NCBI GenBank assembly: GCA_016342645.1
Contig: JAEINX010000036.1
Location: forward strand, 1-35,772
Reading direction: 5' to 3'
Length of the DNA stretch: 35,772 nt
From: Bacteroidales bacterium
Lineage (GTDB): Bacteria; Bacteroidota; Bacteroidia; Bacteroidales; JAEINX01
Below are positions 24,441 through 33,090 of the stretch, piece after piece (positions within the stretch are counted from its first letter, which is position 1; each line of letters starts with the position of its first letter). The notes under the pieces are model-generated. The model was not told where the DNA came from. It was given only the letters and a program-made list of their open reading frames with translations, and searched no databases. Position numbers and translations under genes: made by a program.

Positions 24441-25709
24441 GTGAAACTTTTTGATATAGATAAATGGAACGAAATTATTAGCACCCTGAAAAAAAATAAA
24501 TTGCGCACTTTTTTCACTGCTTTTGGTGTTTTTTGGGGAATTTTTATGCTGATAATAATGCTTGGTTCGGGTAAAGGCCTTGATAATGGTGTTAGCCAGG
24601 GAATGGGCGACATGGCAACAAACAGCATGTTCATGTGGACACAGCAAACTTCAATCCCATTTAAAGGTTTTCCTCGCGGAAGACGTTTTAATTTTAATAA
24701 TGGTGATACCGAAGCACTACTTAGTAATATTTCTGAAATTGAATACATAGCTCCAAAGTTACGAGGTTGGGGTGGAAACGGTAATAATAATGTAATTCGT
24801 AAAGACAGAACTGCCGCTTTTACTATTCAAGGTAATTACCCTGATTATAATCTTATTGACCCAATGAATATTATAAAAGGAAGATATATTAATGAAATTG
24901 ATATTGAGAATAAACGTAAAGTTGCAGTAATTGGCCAAAGGGTATATAATGAAATGTTTGAGCCGGGAGAGGAAGCAATTGGTGAATACCTGAAAATCCA
25001 AGGAGTATTTTTTCAGGTTGTCGGAATTTATAAATCAAAAAAGAATGACCAACAAGCTGAACGCGAAGAAAGAGAAATATCTATTCCATTGACAACTTTA
25101 CAAAAAACATATAATTACGGTGATATAATTGGACACTATGCAATTACAGCCAAGAAAAGTTATTCGGTTTCAGAAGTTGAAGAAAAAGCCAAAGCATTAA
25201 TGAGAAGCCGTCATAGTGTTTCGCCTGACGATGAAAGAGCAATAGGTTCGTTTAATGTTGAAAATGAATATAAAAAAATGGTTACCCTTTTTAAGGGAAT
25301 TAACGGGCTAATATGGATTGTAGGGATTGGAACTTTGTTAGCCGGAATTATTGGGGTTAGTAATATTATGCTAATTGTGGTAAAAGAACGCACAAAAGAA
25401 ATTGGAATTCAGCGAGCAATTGGTGCTACACCATCAAATGTTATCAGCCAGATAATTACCGAATCGGTTTTTTTAACAACTTTAGCCGGATATATTGGTT
25501 TAGCAACCGGAGTGGGTATTCTTGAGTTAATTAACTGGGTCTTGATAAAAACAGGGGCATCTACCGATATGTTCAACAATCCGGAGGTTGATTTTAATAA
25601 AGCAATAACTGCTTTAACAATATTAATAATTTGTGGGGCACTTGCTGGGCTGATACCGGCAAAAAGAGCTGTAAACATCAAACCTATAGACGCTATACGA
25701 GATGAATAA
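24441..25709 (+). CDS. ABC transporter permease, MacB/FtsX type (second)
   Basis: The paralogous partner of the preceding permease, 422 aa, starting at GTG 24441, 15 nt after it. Same plan: N-terminal span (FFTAFGVFWGIFMLIIMLGS), MacB-type periplasmic domain, then LIWIVGIGTLLAGIIGVSNI, the FtsX loop KERTKEIGIQRAIGAT and two more spans. The periplasmic domain has diverged from that of the first permease, for example an early Asn/Gly-rich stretch (GWGGNGNNNV), so the dimer is likely asymmetric. The short spacing suggests coupled translation. Confidence 0.93.
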   Translation: MKLFDIDKWNEIISTLKKNKLRTFFTAFGVFWGIFMLIIMLGSGKGLDNGVSQGMGDMATNSMFMWTQQTSIPFKGFPRGRRFNFNNGDTEALLSNISEIEYIAPKLRGWGGNGNNNVIRKDRTAAFTIQGNYPDYNLIDPMNIIKGRYINEIDIENKRKVAVIGQRVYNEMFEPGEEAIGEYLKIQGVFFQVVGIYKSKKNDQQAEREEREISIPLTTLQKTYNYGDIIGHYAITAKKSYSVSEVEEKAKALMRSRHSVSPDDERAIGSFNVENEYKKMVTLFKGINGLIWIVGIGTLLAGIIGVSNIMLIVVKERTKEIGIQRAIGATPSNVISQIITESVFLTTLAGYIGLATGVGILELINWVLIKTGASTDMFNNPEVDFNKAITALTILIICGALAGLIPAKRAVNIKPIDAIRDE

Positions 25710-25751
25710 AGTGAATTTAAAAATATAATTATTTAATTTAGACACAAAACG

Positions 25752-26831
25752 ATGAAGAAATTTCTGAAGATTTTTTTTGGAGTATTATTATTAGGTGTTT
25801 TTGTATATACGATTTATTTCCTATATCAAAAGTCACAAACACAACCTATAGTTTATGAAACAACTACGCCTTTTGTTTCCAACATTATTAAAAAAACAAC
25901 GGCAACCGGTTCGGTTGTTCCACGTTTTGAAATTGAAATTAAGCCACAAGTGTCGGGTATCATTGAAGAAATATACATTGAAGCCGGAAAAAGCATTAAC
26001 AAAGGTGATTTGATAGCTAAAGTAAAGATCATACCCAATATGGTTGCATTAAATAATGCCGAATCGCGAGTAAATAGGGCAAAAATTAATCTTGAAAATG
26101 CAAAACGAAATTACGATCGTCAAAAGGAATTACTTCACGAAAACGTAATCGCTCAAACCGAATTCGAAGCCTTCAAACTTTCTTATGATAATGCAATTGA
26201 AGAATTTGCATCAGCCGAAGACAATCTTGAGCTTGTTAAAGAAGGACAAATAAAAAGCTCGGGAAAACCTACCAATACATTAATCAGATCTACTATCACA
26301 GGCATGGTTCTCGACGTTCCCGTTGAAATCGGAAATTCGGTTATCGAAAGCAATACTTTTAATGCCGGAACGACCATTACCACTATTGCAGATATGGGTG
26401 ATATGATATTTAAAGGAAAAATTGATGAATCCGAAGTTGGAAAAATATCAGAGGGCATGCCTTTAATATTGTCGATTGGAGCTTTAGAAGATGTTTTTTT
26501 TAATGCCGACCTTGAACATATTTCACCAAAAGGTGTTGAAGAAAACGGTGCTATTCAGTTTGAGATCAAAGCAAATGTTGAATTATTGGATGATAAATTT
26601 ATCAGAGCCGGTTATAGTGCAAATGCCGACATTGTTCTCGACAGAGTTGATAGTGTTCTTACAATTTCAGAAAGCCTATTACGTTTTGAAAAAGATACGG
26701 CTTATGTTGAAGTAGAAATCGGGCCACAACAATACGAAAAACGCTTCATCGAAACCGGTTTATCCGATGGAATTAATATTGAGGTTATTTCAGGTTTAAC
26801 AAAAGATGATAAAATAAAATTAATTAACTAA
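25752..26831 (+). CDS. periplasmic adaptor (HlyD/MacA-type membrane fusion protein)
   Basis: Links the inner-membrane exporter to an outer-membrane channel. One N-terminal span (FLKIFFGVLLLGVFVYTIYF, residues 3-22), then a biotinyl-lipoyl half (VVPRFEIEIKPQVSGIIEEI, AGKSINKGDLIAKV), a helical hairpin (~90-155; NAESRVNRAKINLENAKRNY), the second lipoyl half (RSTITGMVLDVPVEIGNSVI) and beta-barrel/membrane-proximal domains. At 359 aa it is standard. It is the last gene of the operon; a strong terminator follows 46 nt later and no TolC-type channel gene is linked here, so the channel is encoded elsewhere. Confidence 0.93.
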   Translation: MKKFLKIFFGVLLLGVFVYTIYFLYQKSQTQPIVYETTTPFVSNIIKKTTATGSVVPRFEIEIKPQVSGIIEEIYIEAGKSINKGDLIAKVKIIPNMVALNNAESRVNRAKINLENAKRNYDRQKELLHENVIAQTEFEAFKLSYDNAIEEFASAEDNLELVKEGQIKSSGKPTNTLIRSTITGMVLDVPVEIGNSVIESNTFNAGTTITTIADMGDMIFKGKIDESEVGKISEGMPLILSIGALEDVFFNADLEHISPKGVEENGAIQFEIKANVELLDDKFIRAGYSANADIVLDRVDSVLTISESLLRFEKDTAYVEVEIGPQQYEKRFIETGLSDGINIEVISGLTKDDKIKLIN

Positions 26832-26877
26832 AAATCTCCATACCGGTAAAATCCCCCTTTTTTAATTAAATATCTTC

Positions 26878-26920
26878 AAAGGCTTTCCAATGTTTGATCT
26901 CCAAGCGGAAAGCCTTTTTT
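26878..26920 (+). terminator. intrinsic terminator of the ABC exporter operon
   Basis: AAAGGCTTTCC (26878-26888) and GGAAAGCCTTT (26907-26917) are a perfect 11-bp stem with an 18-nt loop, followed by more T. It lies 46 nt after the adaptor stop. The A-run on its other side could let it act on folB transcripts from the opposite strand as well. The remaining 26921-27080 shows no gene I would call. Confidence 0.85.
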
Positions 26921-27080
26921 AAAAATCTGGGTTTAACTAAAAAAATGAACTTAGCTTTCCATTGCTGATTTTTTAAAATATGCCGAAATTGTTTCGCTCA
27001 CAATATTTTTTACTACAGCCATTTAGACCTATAATTCCGTCCGACTTTCTAAGAGCTAATACACTGTAGTTTATTATTAT

Positions 27081-27425
27081 CTAAAGAGTAACACTAACAT
27101 TATTAATTTTACCACCTAATTGAGGATTCATTTTTGAGACTTTTATCTTTGTTTTCAATATTTTAGGAAAATGTTCTTTAACTGACGTCAAAATCCGTCT
27201 TCCGATGTGTTCAATCAAGAAAGATTTAGTTTCCATTTCTTTTTTAACAATACAATAAACTTCTTGATAATTAATTGTATCAGATAATTTATCACTTGCT
27301 TCCGATTTCGATAAATCGGCTTCAAAATATAAATCGACAATGAATTTTGTTCCTGTTAGCTGCTCTTCATGGTAACATCCGTGGTAAGCAAAAAACTCCA
27401 TTCCTTCAAGAGATATTAATGACAT
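27081..27425 (-). CDS. folB: dihydroneopterin aldolase
   Basis: Cleaves dihydroneopterin to 6-hydroxymethyl-dihydropterin and glycolaldehyde in folate synthesis. At 114 aa from ATG 27425 it has the usual length; the open frame extends to a TTG (27449), which is not needed. Family marks: SLEGMEFFAYHGCYHEEQ near the start, FIVDLYFEADLSKSEASDKL, DTINYQEVYCIVKKEM, LIEHIGRRIL and the C-terminal KVSKMNPQLGGKINNVSVTL. No other folate gene is linked. It is divergent from glnS. Confidence 0.93.
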   Translation of the reverse strand: MSLISLEGMEFFAYHGCYHEEQLTGTKFIVDLYFEADLSKSEASDKLSDTINYQEVYCIVKKEMETKSFLIEHIGRRILTSVKEHFPKILKTKIKVSKMNPQLGGKINNVSVTL

Positions 27426-27468
27426 TTTTATACGTTTAATATTAATCAATTAGTGCAAAAAAAAATAT

Positions 27469-27545
27469 GGGTATGGGGGTATAGAGGAAATAAAGGTATA
27501 AAGGGCTGCCCTATTTCCTTTATTTCCCATATTTCCCTTATACCC
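27469..27545. repeat. long imperfect inverted repeat between folB and glnS
   Basis: A purine-rich arm (27469-27505) is followed, after a few bases, by a pyrimidine-rich arm (27509-27545) that is its near reverse complement. Perfect cores are GGAAATAAAGG with CCTTTATTTCC, and AGGGC with GCCCT at the centre; the outer ends GGGTAT and ATACCC also pair. The whole is about 77 nt. It lies between divergent promoters, so it is not a terminator for either gene. It may be a small palindromic mobile element or a regulatory hairpin. Confidence 0.65.
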
Positions 27546-27657
27546 TGTTTCATTAAAATATTTGTTAAGAAATTTTCTTAATACTGAATATTTACATAAT
27601 TTCTCTGCAATATTATAAATTATTTACATTTTTATTATGTAGCATTTTTAATATTTC

Positions 27658-27665
27658 TATTTTTG
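27658..27665 (+). promoter_or_regulatory. -7 box (TATTTTTG) of glnS
   Basis: Exact TAnnTTTG match 52 nt before ATG 27718. No clear -33 element. Confidence 0.4.
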
Positions 27666-27717
27666 TTGTTTACAAAAAATCAAACGAAAAAAATAAAATC
27701 ATTTTTTATTTTAGAAT

Positions 27718-29433
27718 ATGGAAAATTCAAAAATCAACAAACCAAAATCAAGCGAAGAATTAAAAAGCAAACCTTCTTTGAATTTTATTGAGTTAATAAT
27801 AGAGGAAGATTTAAAAAACAACAAAAACGAAGGAAGGATTCACACACGTTTTCCCCCCGAACCAAATGGTTATTTACACATCGGTCATGCAAAATCTATT
27901 TGTTTAAATTTTGGTTTAGCTCAGAAATATAATGGTTTGTGTAATTTGCGATTCGACGACACTAATCCCGTAAAAGAAGAAGTCGAATATATTGATTCAA
28001 TAATTGAAGATATTAAATGGCTTGGTTTTGATTGGGAAGATAGGTTGTTTTATGCTTCCGACTACTTCGATCAATTATATGAATGGGCAATAAAACTAAT
28101 AAAAAACGGAAAAGCATATATTGATGATCAGGATGTGGAAGCGATTGGTGAGCAACGTGGAACCCCAACTAAACCGGGAATTAACAGCCCTTATCGAAAC
28201 AGATCAATAGAAGAAAATCTGGATTTATTTAAAAGAATGAAAAATGGTGATTTTGCTGATGGCGAAAAAATTCTTCGTGCCAAAATTGATATGGCTTCAC
28301 CAAATATGCATCTTCGCGACCCAGCAGTTTATCGAATAAAACATGCCGATCATCATCGAACAGGCAGCAAATGGTGTATTTATCCGATGTATGATTTTGC
28401 TCATGGAGAGTCTGATTATATAGAAAAAATAACACATTCCATTTGTACTTTAGAATTTGAAGTACACCGGCCTTTGTATGATTGGTTTCTTGATCAGATA
28501 ATTGAAGGGAACTATCGCCCACGACAAATTGAATTTGCCAGACTGAATTTGAGTTATACAATAATGAGCAAACGAAAGCTTCTTGAGCTGGTTGAAGAAA
28601 AACATGTAAGCGGTTGGGATGATCCCAGATTACCAACTATTTCAGGACTCAGAAGACGTGGTTATACTCCGGAATCAATCAGGAATTTCTCCGATCGGAT
28701 AGGAATAGCAAAGCGAAATAATATTATTGATGTTGCCATGCTTGAGCATAGTGTTCGCGAAGACCTAAACAAAAAAGCACTCAGGCGAATGGCGGTTTTA
28801 GACCCCGTTAAACTTGTAATTACAAATTTTCCGGAGGATAAAACAGAATATTTAGAGGCTGTTAATAATCCGGAAGATGAAAATGCAGGTAAAAGAAAAG
28901 TTCCTTTTTCTAAAGAAATATATATTGAAAGAAGTGATTTCATGGAAGATCCTCCACGAAAATTTTTTCGATTGTCGCATGGAAAAGAAGTTCGTTTGCG
29001 ATATGCTTATATAATTAAATGCGAAAATGTTATCAAAAATAACGATGGGGAAATAATAGAAATTCAATGTACTTATGATCCTGAAACAAAAAGCGGAACA
29101 GGTACAACACAAAGAAAAGTGAAGGGAACAATTCATTATGTTTCTGCCAAACATGCTATAAAGGTTGAAGTCCGGCTTTACGACCGATTATTTATAAATG
29201 AAAATCCTGACATCACTGAAGATGGAAAAGATTTTAAATCAAATATAAATCCCGATTCATTGAAGGTTATTGAAGGCTTCGTTGAGCCTGAATTAAAAAA
29301 CGCAAAACCTTTGGAACATTTTCAATTTGAAAGACAGGGTTATTTTTGTGTTGATAAAGATTCGACCGATAATAGACTGATTTTTAATCGTACTGTTTTA
29401 TTACGTGATTCATGGGCGAAAAAGAATAAATAA
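27718..29433 (+). CDS. glnS: glutaminyl-tRNA synthetase
   Basis: Charges tRNA-Gln directly with glutamine. A class I synthetase of 571 aa, full length. HIGH motif at 54-57 within [29 protein letters not shown], the tRNA-contacting [23 protein letters not shown]-type motif IMSKRKL (282-288), [16 protein letters not shown], and a C-terminal beta-barrel anticodon domain with [17 protein letters not shown]. Presence of GlnRS means that gltX in this window need only make Glu-tRNA-Glu. A tRNA-Gln gene follows 43 nt downstream. Confidence 0.97.
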   Translation: MENSKINKPKSSEELKSKPSLNFIELIIEEDLKNNKNEGRIHTRFPPEPNGYLHIGHAKSICLNFGLAQKYNGLCNLRFDDTNPVKEEVEYIDSIIEDIKWLGFDWEDRLFYASDYFDQLYEWAIKLIKNGKAYIDDQDVEAIGEQRGTPTKPGINSPYRNRSIEENLDLFKRMKNGDFADGEKILRAKIDMASPNMHLRDPAVYRIKHADHHRTGSKWCIYPMYDFAHGESDYIEKITHSICTLEFEVHRPLYDWFLDQIIEGNYRPRQIEFARLNLSYTIMSKRKLLELVEEKHVSGWDDPRLPTISGLRRRGYTPESIRNFSDRIGIAKRNNIIDVAMLEHSVREDLNKKALRRMAVLDPVKLVITNFPEDKTEYLEAVNNPEDENAGKRKVPFSKEIYIERSDFMEDPPRKFFRLSHGKEVRLRYAYIIKCENVIKNNDGEIIEIQCTYDPETKSGTGTTQRKVKGTIHYVSAKHAIKVEVRLYDRLFINENPDITEDGKDFKSNINPDSLKVIEGFVEPELKNAKPLEHFQFERQGYFCVDKDSTDNRLIFNRTVLLRDSWAKKNK

Positions 29434-29460
29434 AATAGCGTTTTGAAAAATAAAAATTTC

Positions 29461-29468
29461 TAATTTTG
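29461..29468 (+). promoter_or_regulatory. promoter of the tRNA-Gln gene
   Basis: TAATTTTG is an exact -7 box 8 nt before the tRNA 5' end, with TTTG at 29442-29445 as a possible -33. It lets the tRNA be made independently of glnS. Confidence 0.5.
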
Positions 29469-29476
29469 CTTAATAT

Positions 29477-29549
29477 TGCCCGATGGTGTAACTGGCAACA
29501 CGTCTGATTCTGGTTCAGAAGAGTCTAGGTTCGAGCCCTAGTCGGGTAA
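29477..29549 (+). tRNA. tRNA-Gln (anticodon CTG)
   Basis: Folds as a full cloverleaf of 73 nt. The acceptor stem pairs TGCCCGA with TCGGGTA, including the weak T1-A72 pair typical of tRNA-Gln. The D-arm is GTGT/ACAC with a GG in the loop. The anticodon stem is TCTGA/TCAGA with loop TTCTGGT, giving anticodon CTG (reads CAG). The T-arm is CTAGG-TTCGAGC-CCTAG. The discriminator base is A and CCA is not encoded. It sits just downstream of glnS. Confidence 0.95.
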
Positions 29550-29565
29550 CTAATAAAATAATAGG

Positions 29566-29593
29566 ACTCTGCTAAATTTAGTAGAGTTTTTTT
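29566..29593 (+). terminator. intrinsic terminator after tRNA-Gln
   Basis: ACTCTGCTAAA and TTTAGTAGAGT form an 11-bp stem (one G-T pair) with almost no loop, followed by seven T, 17 nt after the tRNA. Confidence 0.8.
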
Positions 29594-29605
29594 ATGAATT
29601 TTATG

Positions 29606-29613
29606 TAAATTTG
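29606..29613 (+). promoter_or_regulatory. -7 box (TAAATTTG) of the scpB-like gene
   Basis: Exact TAnnTTTG match 25 nt before ATG 29639 and just past the terminator, so the crotonase gene is a separate unit from glnS/tRNA-Gln. No clear -33 element. Confidence 0.45.
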
Positions 29614-29638
29614 AGCAGATTTATTTACTAATGAAAAC

Positions 29639-30418
29639 ATGGAATTCATAAAAACAGAAATTAAAGATAAAATTGCCACTATAATTTTTAATAACAATAA
29701 AAAAAGAAATTCATTTAACACTAAAATGTTAAATGAATGCCTTTCGGCTTTTAATACTTTTTCGCATGAAAAAATTAGAGCGGTAATAATTAAAAGCAAT
29801 GATGAAGCCAAAGTCTGGTCAGCAGGGTTTTGTATTGATGAACTACCTGATGCCGGCAAAGATCCCTTACCTTTTAATCATCCTTTCGAGGAATTAATGA
29901 GAGAAATAGAAGACTTTAGCTCTCCGGTTATTGCTATGTTAAACGGTAGTGTTTGGGGTGGTGCTTGCGATCTTTCATTTTCTTGTGATATACTGATTGG
30001 CTCAAAAAACAGCACTTTTGCAATAACACCGGCAAAAATTGGTGTCCCTTACAACACAACCGGAATTCAACATTTTCTAAACATAATGGAAATGAATATT
30101 GCTAAAGAAATGCTTTTTACGGCTAAGCCTATTTCTGCCGAAAGAGCCTACGATCTTGGAATTTTAAATCATTTAATAGAAGAAAATGATTTGGAAAACT
30201 TTACTTTTGAAATGGCAAAAACCATTGCTTCTAATTCACCTCTAAGTGTTTCTGTTATTAAAAAACAATTAAATCTTCTTGGCAAAGCAAGGCCGATGAA
30301 TGCCGAAACTTTCGAAAAAGTTCATCAACTAAGAAAAATAGCTTACGACAGTTACGATTTCATGGAAGGCAAAAAAGCATTTTTAGAAAAAAGACTTCCA
30401 AATTTTAAAGACATATAA
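29639..30418 (+). CDS. methylmalonyl-CoA decarboxylase-like crotonase (ScpB family)
   Basis: An enoyl-CoA hydratase/isomerase-superfamily protein, 259 aa, matching E. coli ScpB (YgfG), which decarboxylates methylmalonyl-CoA to propionyl-CoA. Landmarks in common: VWSAGFCIDELPDAGKDPL, GSVWGGACDLSFSCDILI (oxyanion hole), STFAITPAKIGVPYNTTGI with Tyr138, AKPISAERAYDLGILNHLIE, and EGKKAFLEKRLPNF at the end. The His after SAG in the E. coli enzyme (His66, from memory) is Phe64 here, so activity may differ. No mutase or carboxylase gene is linked. The first T9SS gene starts 32 nt downstream. Confidence 0.82.
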   Translation: MEFIKTEIKDKIATIIFNNNKKRNSFNTKMLNECLSAFNTFSHEKIRAVIIKSNDEAKVWSAGFCIDELPDAGKDPLPFNHPFEELMREIEDFSSPVIAMLNGSVWGGACDLSFSCDILIGSKNSTFAITPAKIGVPYNTTGIQHFLNIMEMNIAKEMLFTAKPISAERAYDLGILNHLIEENDLENFTFEMAKTIASNSPLSVSVIKKQLNLLGKARPMNAETFEKVHQLRKIAYDSYDFMEGKKAFLEKRLPNFKDI

Positions 30419-30450
30419 GAAAATTAATAAATATCATAAATTTAAAAAAA

Positions 30451-33057
30451 ATGAAAAAAAATTTTACAGTATTATTTCTTTTGTCTGTTTTTTTAGGATT
30501 TTCTCAAAGCAAACAGGCGTATTTAGACGAAATGGGTAGAGTGAAAGTAAATGAGGTTTTTACAAATGAATCCCAAAATAAATCAATAGATAATAAAGAT
30601 TTTGAACAATTAGAAGGCTGGCCCCAAAAAATGGCTTCAAATCCTTCGTTCAAAAATTTCAGAGGAGTAACTCTTGCTGATTTAAACTATGATGGAATTG
30701 ATGAAATTTTGGTTGCCTCAAATAGCTTATTAAATGCTTATAATGGCAATGGTGAAATAATTTGGTCGAAAACCATACTTGGAACAGGAATTTATCCACC
30801 CTCTGTCGCCGACCTGAATAACGATGGAAGCCCCGAGATAGTTCAAATCACAGGAGGTTATCCGTTTTTTGGACATATTCATGTTCTTGATGCAAATGGA
30901 AATGAATTACCAAATTGGCCGGTAACTTATGGCAATCACTGGATGATTTGTTCACCGGCACTTGTTGATGTTAATGGCGATGGTTTATTGGAAATTCTTG
31001 CTGCCGAAAGAGACCAACCCGGGAAATTACATTTACTAAATATTGATGCTACCGAATTTAATGAAAATTGGCCTGTCATTTTAGATGGATATCCCGGCAT
31101 AACTCCTTCAGCCGGAGACATTGATAATGACGGACAAGTTGATATTATTATGACTTCAACTTCATCAGTCTTTGTTTTTGAGTTGGATGGAAGCATTAAA
31201 GAAGGATGGCCTGTTGAAAATCCCTCAACAAAATTTTCATATCAATCGCCTTTACTTGTTGACTTGGATAATGATAATTTTTATGAAATTGTTGGAAGCA
31301 ACCATGGCGATGCTCCCGGATATTATGTTTTCAATAGCGATGGAAACTATCGTGATGGCTGGCCTCAAAGCACATGGGGAGGCAATTGGACCTATTGCCC
31401 GCCAACAGCGGTAAGCCGCGATGGAAGCAATTATGAAATTTTTTGTGGCCAACCAAATGGTTTTAATATAGATCCTGCTGTTTTTGGTTTTTACCCGAAT
31501 GCTGCAGCAATTCCCGGTTTCCCTATTTCAAAAGAAGGTGGGCTTGAAGGATTTCTTTCGGTAGCCGATATTAATAATGATAGTGAATTTGAACTATTAT
31601 TTGGGAGCAATATGACAGACCCAGAAGGTTTTGGTTATGTTTATGCCTACAAGCTCGACGGATCGGGCGAATTAATTGAAGGCTTCCCTATTCAACCCGA
31701 AGGTTTTACTTTTATGAATGGAGTCAATGTAGGAGATATTAACGGAGACGGAAATATGGATTTAGTTGTTTTATCTTACAACCAAACTTTTAGCGCGAAC
31801 GATTCAACTATAATTAATGCTTATGATTTAGGAGTTCCTTATTCGCCCGAGAAAGTACTTTTCGGAACTTATAAAGGAAATAACACAAGAAACGGATATA
31901 TGAAAAATGTGCAGCCTGTTGAAGAACAAATAATTCAGTTAAACACAGGTTACCAATTTATTTCATCATTTATTGAACCACAGGAAACTGATATGACGAT
32001 TGTTTTGGAAGATATTTTAAATGATAATTTGGATTTTGTGAGAAATACACAAGGAGCAACATTTAGAAAAATAGGCCCAATTTGGGTTAATGGCATCGGA
32101 GACTGGATAAGCACAGAGGGGTATCTGATTAAAATGAATTCTGGTGACGAATTGATTATTTCAGGAGATATAATTGAACCAAACACCCCTGTTAATTTAT
32201 TTACCGGCTATCAGTTTGTGAGTTATTTAATAGACTACCAACAAGATGCTATCGTAGCCTTTTCGGGCATTTTAAATGAAAATCTTGATTTTATCAGAAA
32301 TTCAAACGGTGAAACAATAAGGAAAATCGGCCCGAATTGGGTGAATGGAATCGGGAATTGTATTCCAGGTGAGGGCTATCTAATAAAAATGCTTGAAGAT
32401 GATATTTTAATTTATTCAACATCAAAAAAGTCTATAATCTTTAATAATAGTAAAACACCAGAGTATTTTCAATTTAAAGGCGGAAATGCAGCCGATGCTA
32501 TCTTCACAATTTACATCGAAGGCTTAAAAATTGGTGATGAAGTTGCGACCTACGACGGTGAAAAATTAGTTGGTGCAACAAAAATAATTTCAGAAAATGT
32601 TTTTGAAAACGAACTTGTAATTTTCAATACATTAACAGATGTAGAAGGTTATAAACCCGGTAATCCAATAATTATAAAGGTTTGGGATTCTTCAAAAAAT
32701 GAATGTATTTCAATTAAAACAGAAAATTTAAATCCTTATAACAATGCATATATCTCAGATAAATATCCTGCCAAAGACGGACTATTTAGTATTTTGAATA
32801 TTACAAAAAAATCACTTAAGAATCAGGAAGACAATCTATCTGTTTTTCCAAATCCGGCAAAAAACAGCCTAAGTATTCAATCTCCCGATGAAATTTCGCA
32901 GGTTGTAATTATTAGCTGTACGGGGCAAATTGTTTATGAAAGAACTTACAAAAACACTTTTGTTAAAATAAATACAGAAAATTTCAGCAAGGGAATTTAT
33001 TTTATTAAAGTAGAAAGTGAAAATTCAATTGCAAACAAAAAAATATTGATTGATTAG
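30451..33057 (+). CDS. T9SS-exported FG-GAP/VCBS-repeat protein with a duplicated 86-aa module
   Basis: A large extracellular protein, 868 aa. Signal peptide at 1-20 (FTVLFLLSVFLGFSQS). Residues ~60-480 hold at least seven FG-GAP/VCBS-type Ca-binding loops (DLNYDGIDEI at 77-86, DLNNDGSPEI, DVNGDGLLEI, DIDNDGQVDI, DLDNDNFYEI, DINNDSEFEL, DINGDGNMDL at 429-438), suggesting a beta-propeller. Two tandem copies of a module follow, at ~496-578 and ~581-662 (GYQFISSFIEPQ and GYQFVSYLIDYQ; RKIGPIWVNGIGDW and RKIGPNWVNGIGNC). An unassigned beta region follows. The C-terminus (797-868) is a T9SS type A sorting domain: FPNPAKNSLSIQS, SKGIYFIKVESEN, KKILID. Binding or adhesion is likely; the ligand is unknown. 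Confidence 0.9.
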   Translation: MKKNFTVLFLLSVFLGFSQSKQAYLDEMGRVKVNEVFTNESQNKSIDNKDFEQLEGWPQKMASNPSFKNFRGVTLADLNYDGIDEILVASNSLLNAYNGNGEIIWSKTILGTGIYPPSVADLNNDGSPEIVQITGGYPFFGHIHVLDANGNELPNWPVTYGNHWMICSPALVDVNGDGLLEILAAERDQPGKLHLLNIDATEFNENWPVILDGYPGITPSAGDIDNDGQVDIIMTSTSSVFVFELDGSIKEGWPVENPSTKFSYQSPLLVDLDNDNFYEIVGSNHGDAPGYYVFNSDGNYRDGWPQSTWGGNWTYCPPTAVSRDGSNYEIFCGQPNGFNIDPAVFGFYPNAAAIPGFPISKEGGLEGFLSVADINNDSEFELLFGSNMTDPEGFGYVYAYKLDGSGELIEGFPIQPEGFTFMNGVNVGDINGDGNMDLVVLSYNQTFSANDSTIINAYDLGVPYSPEKVLFGTYKGNNTRNGYMKNVQPVEEQIIQLNTGYQFISSFIEPQETDMTIVLEDILNDNLDFVRNTQGATFRKIGPIWVNGIGDWISTEGYLIKMNSGDELIISGDIIEPNTPVNLFTGYQFVSYLIDYQQDAIVAFSGILNENLDFIRNSNGETIRKIGPNWVNGIGNCIPGEGYLIKMLEDDILIYSTSKKSIIFNNSKTPEYFQFKGGNAADAIFTIYIEGLKIGDEVATYDGEKLVGATKIISENVFENELVIFNTLTDVEGYKPGNPIIIKVWDSSKNECISIKTENLNPYNNAYISDKYPAKDGLFSILNITKKSLKNQEDNLSVFPNPAKNSLSIQSPDEISQVVIISCTGQIVYERTYKNTFVKINTENFSKGIYFIKVESENSIANKKILID

Positions 33058-33090
33058 TAATTTGATTGATTAAGCAAAAATTTAAGTAAA

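Noticed and set aside
26951..27022. 23-residue minus-strand frame (MAVVKNIVSETISAYFKKSA...) after folB.
   Set aside because: Too short, no promoter or conservation evidence; could be chance.
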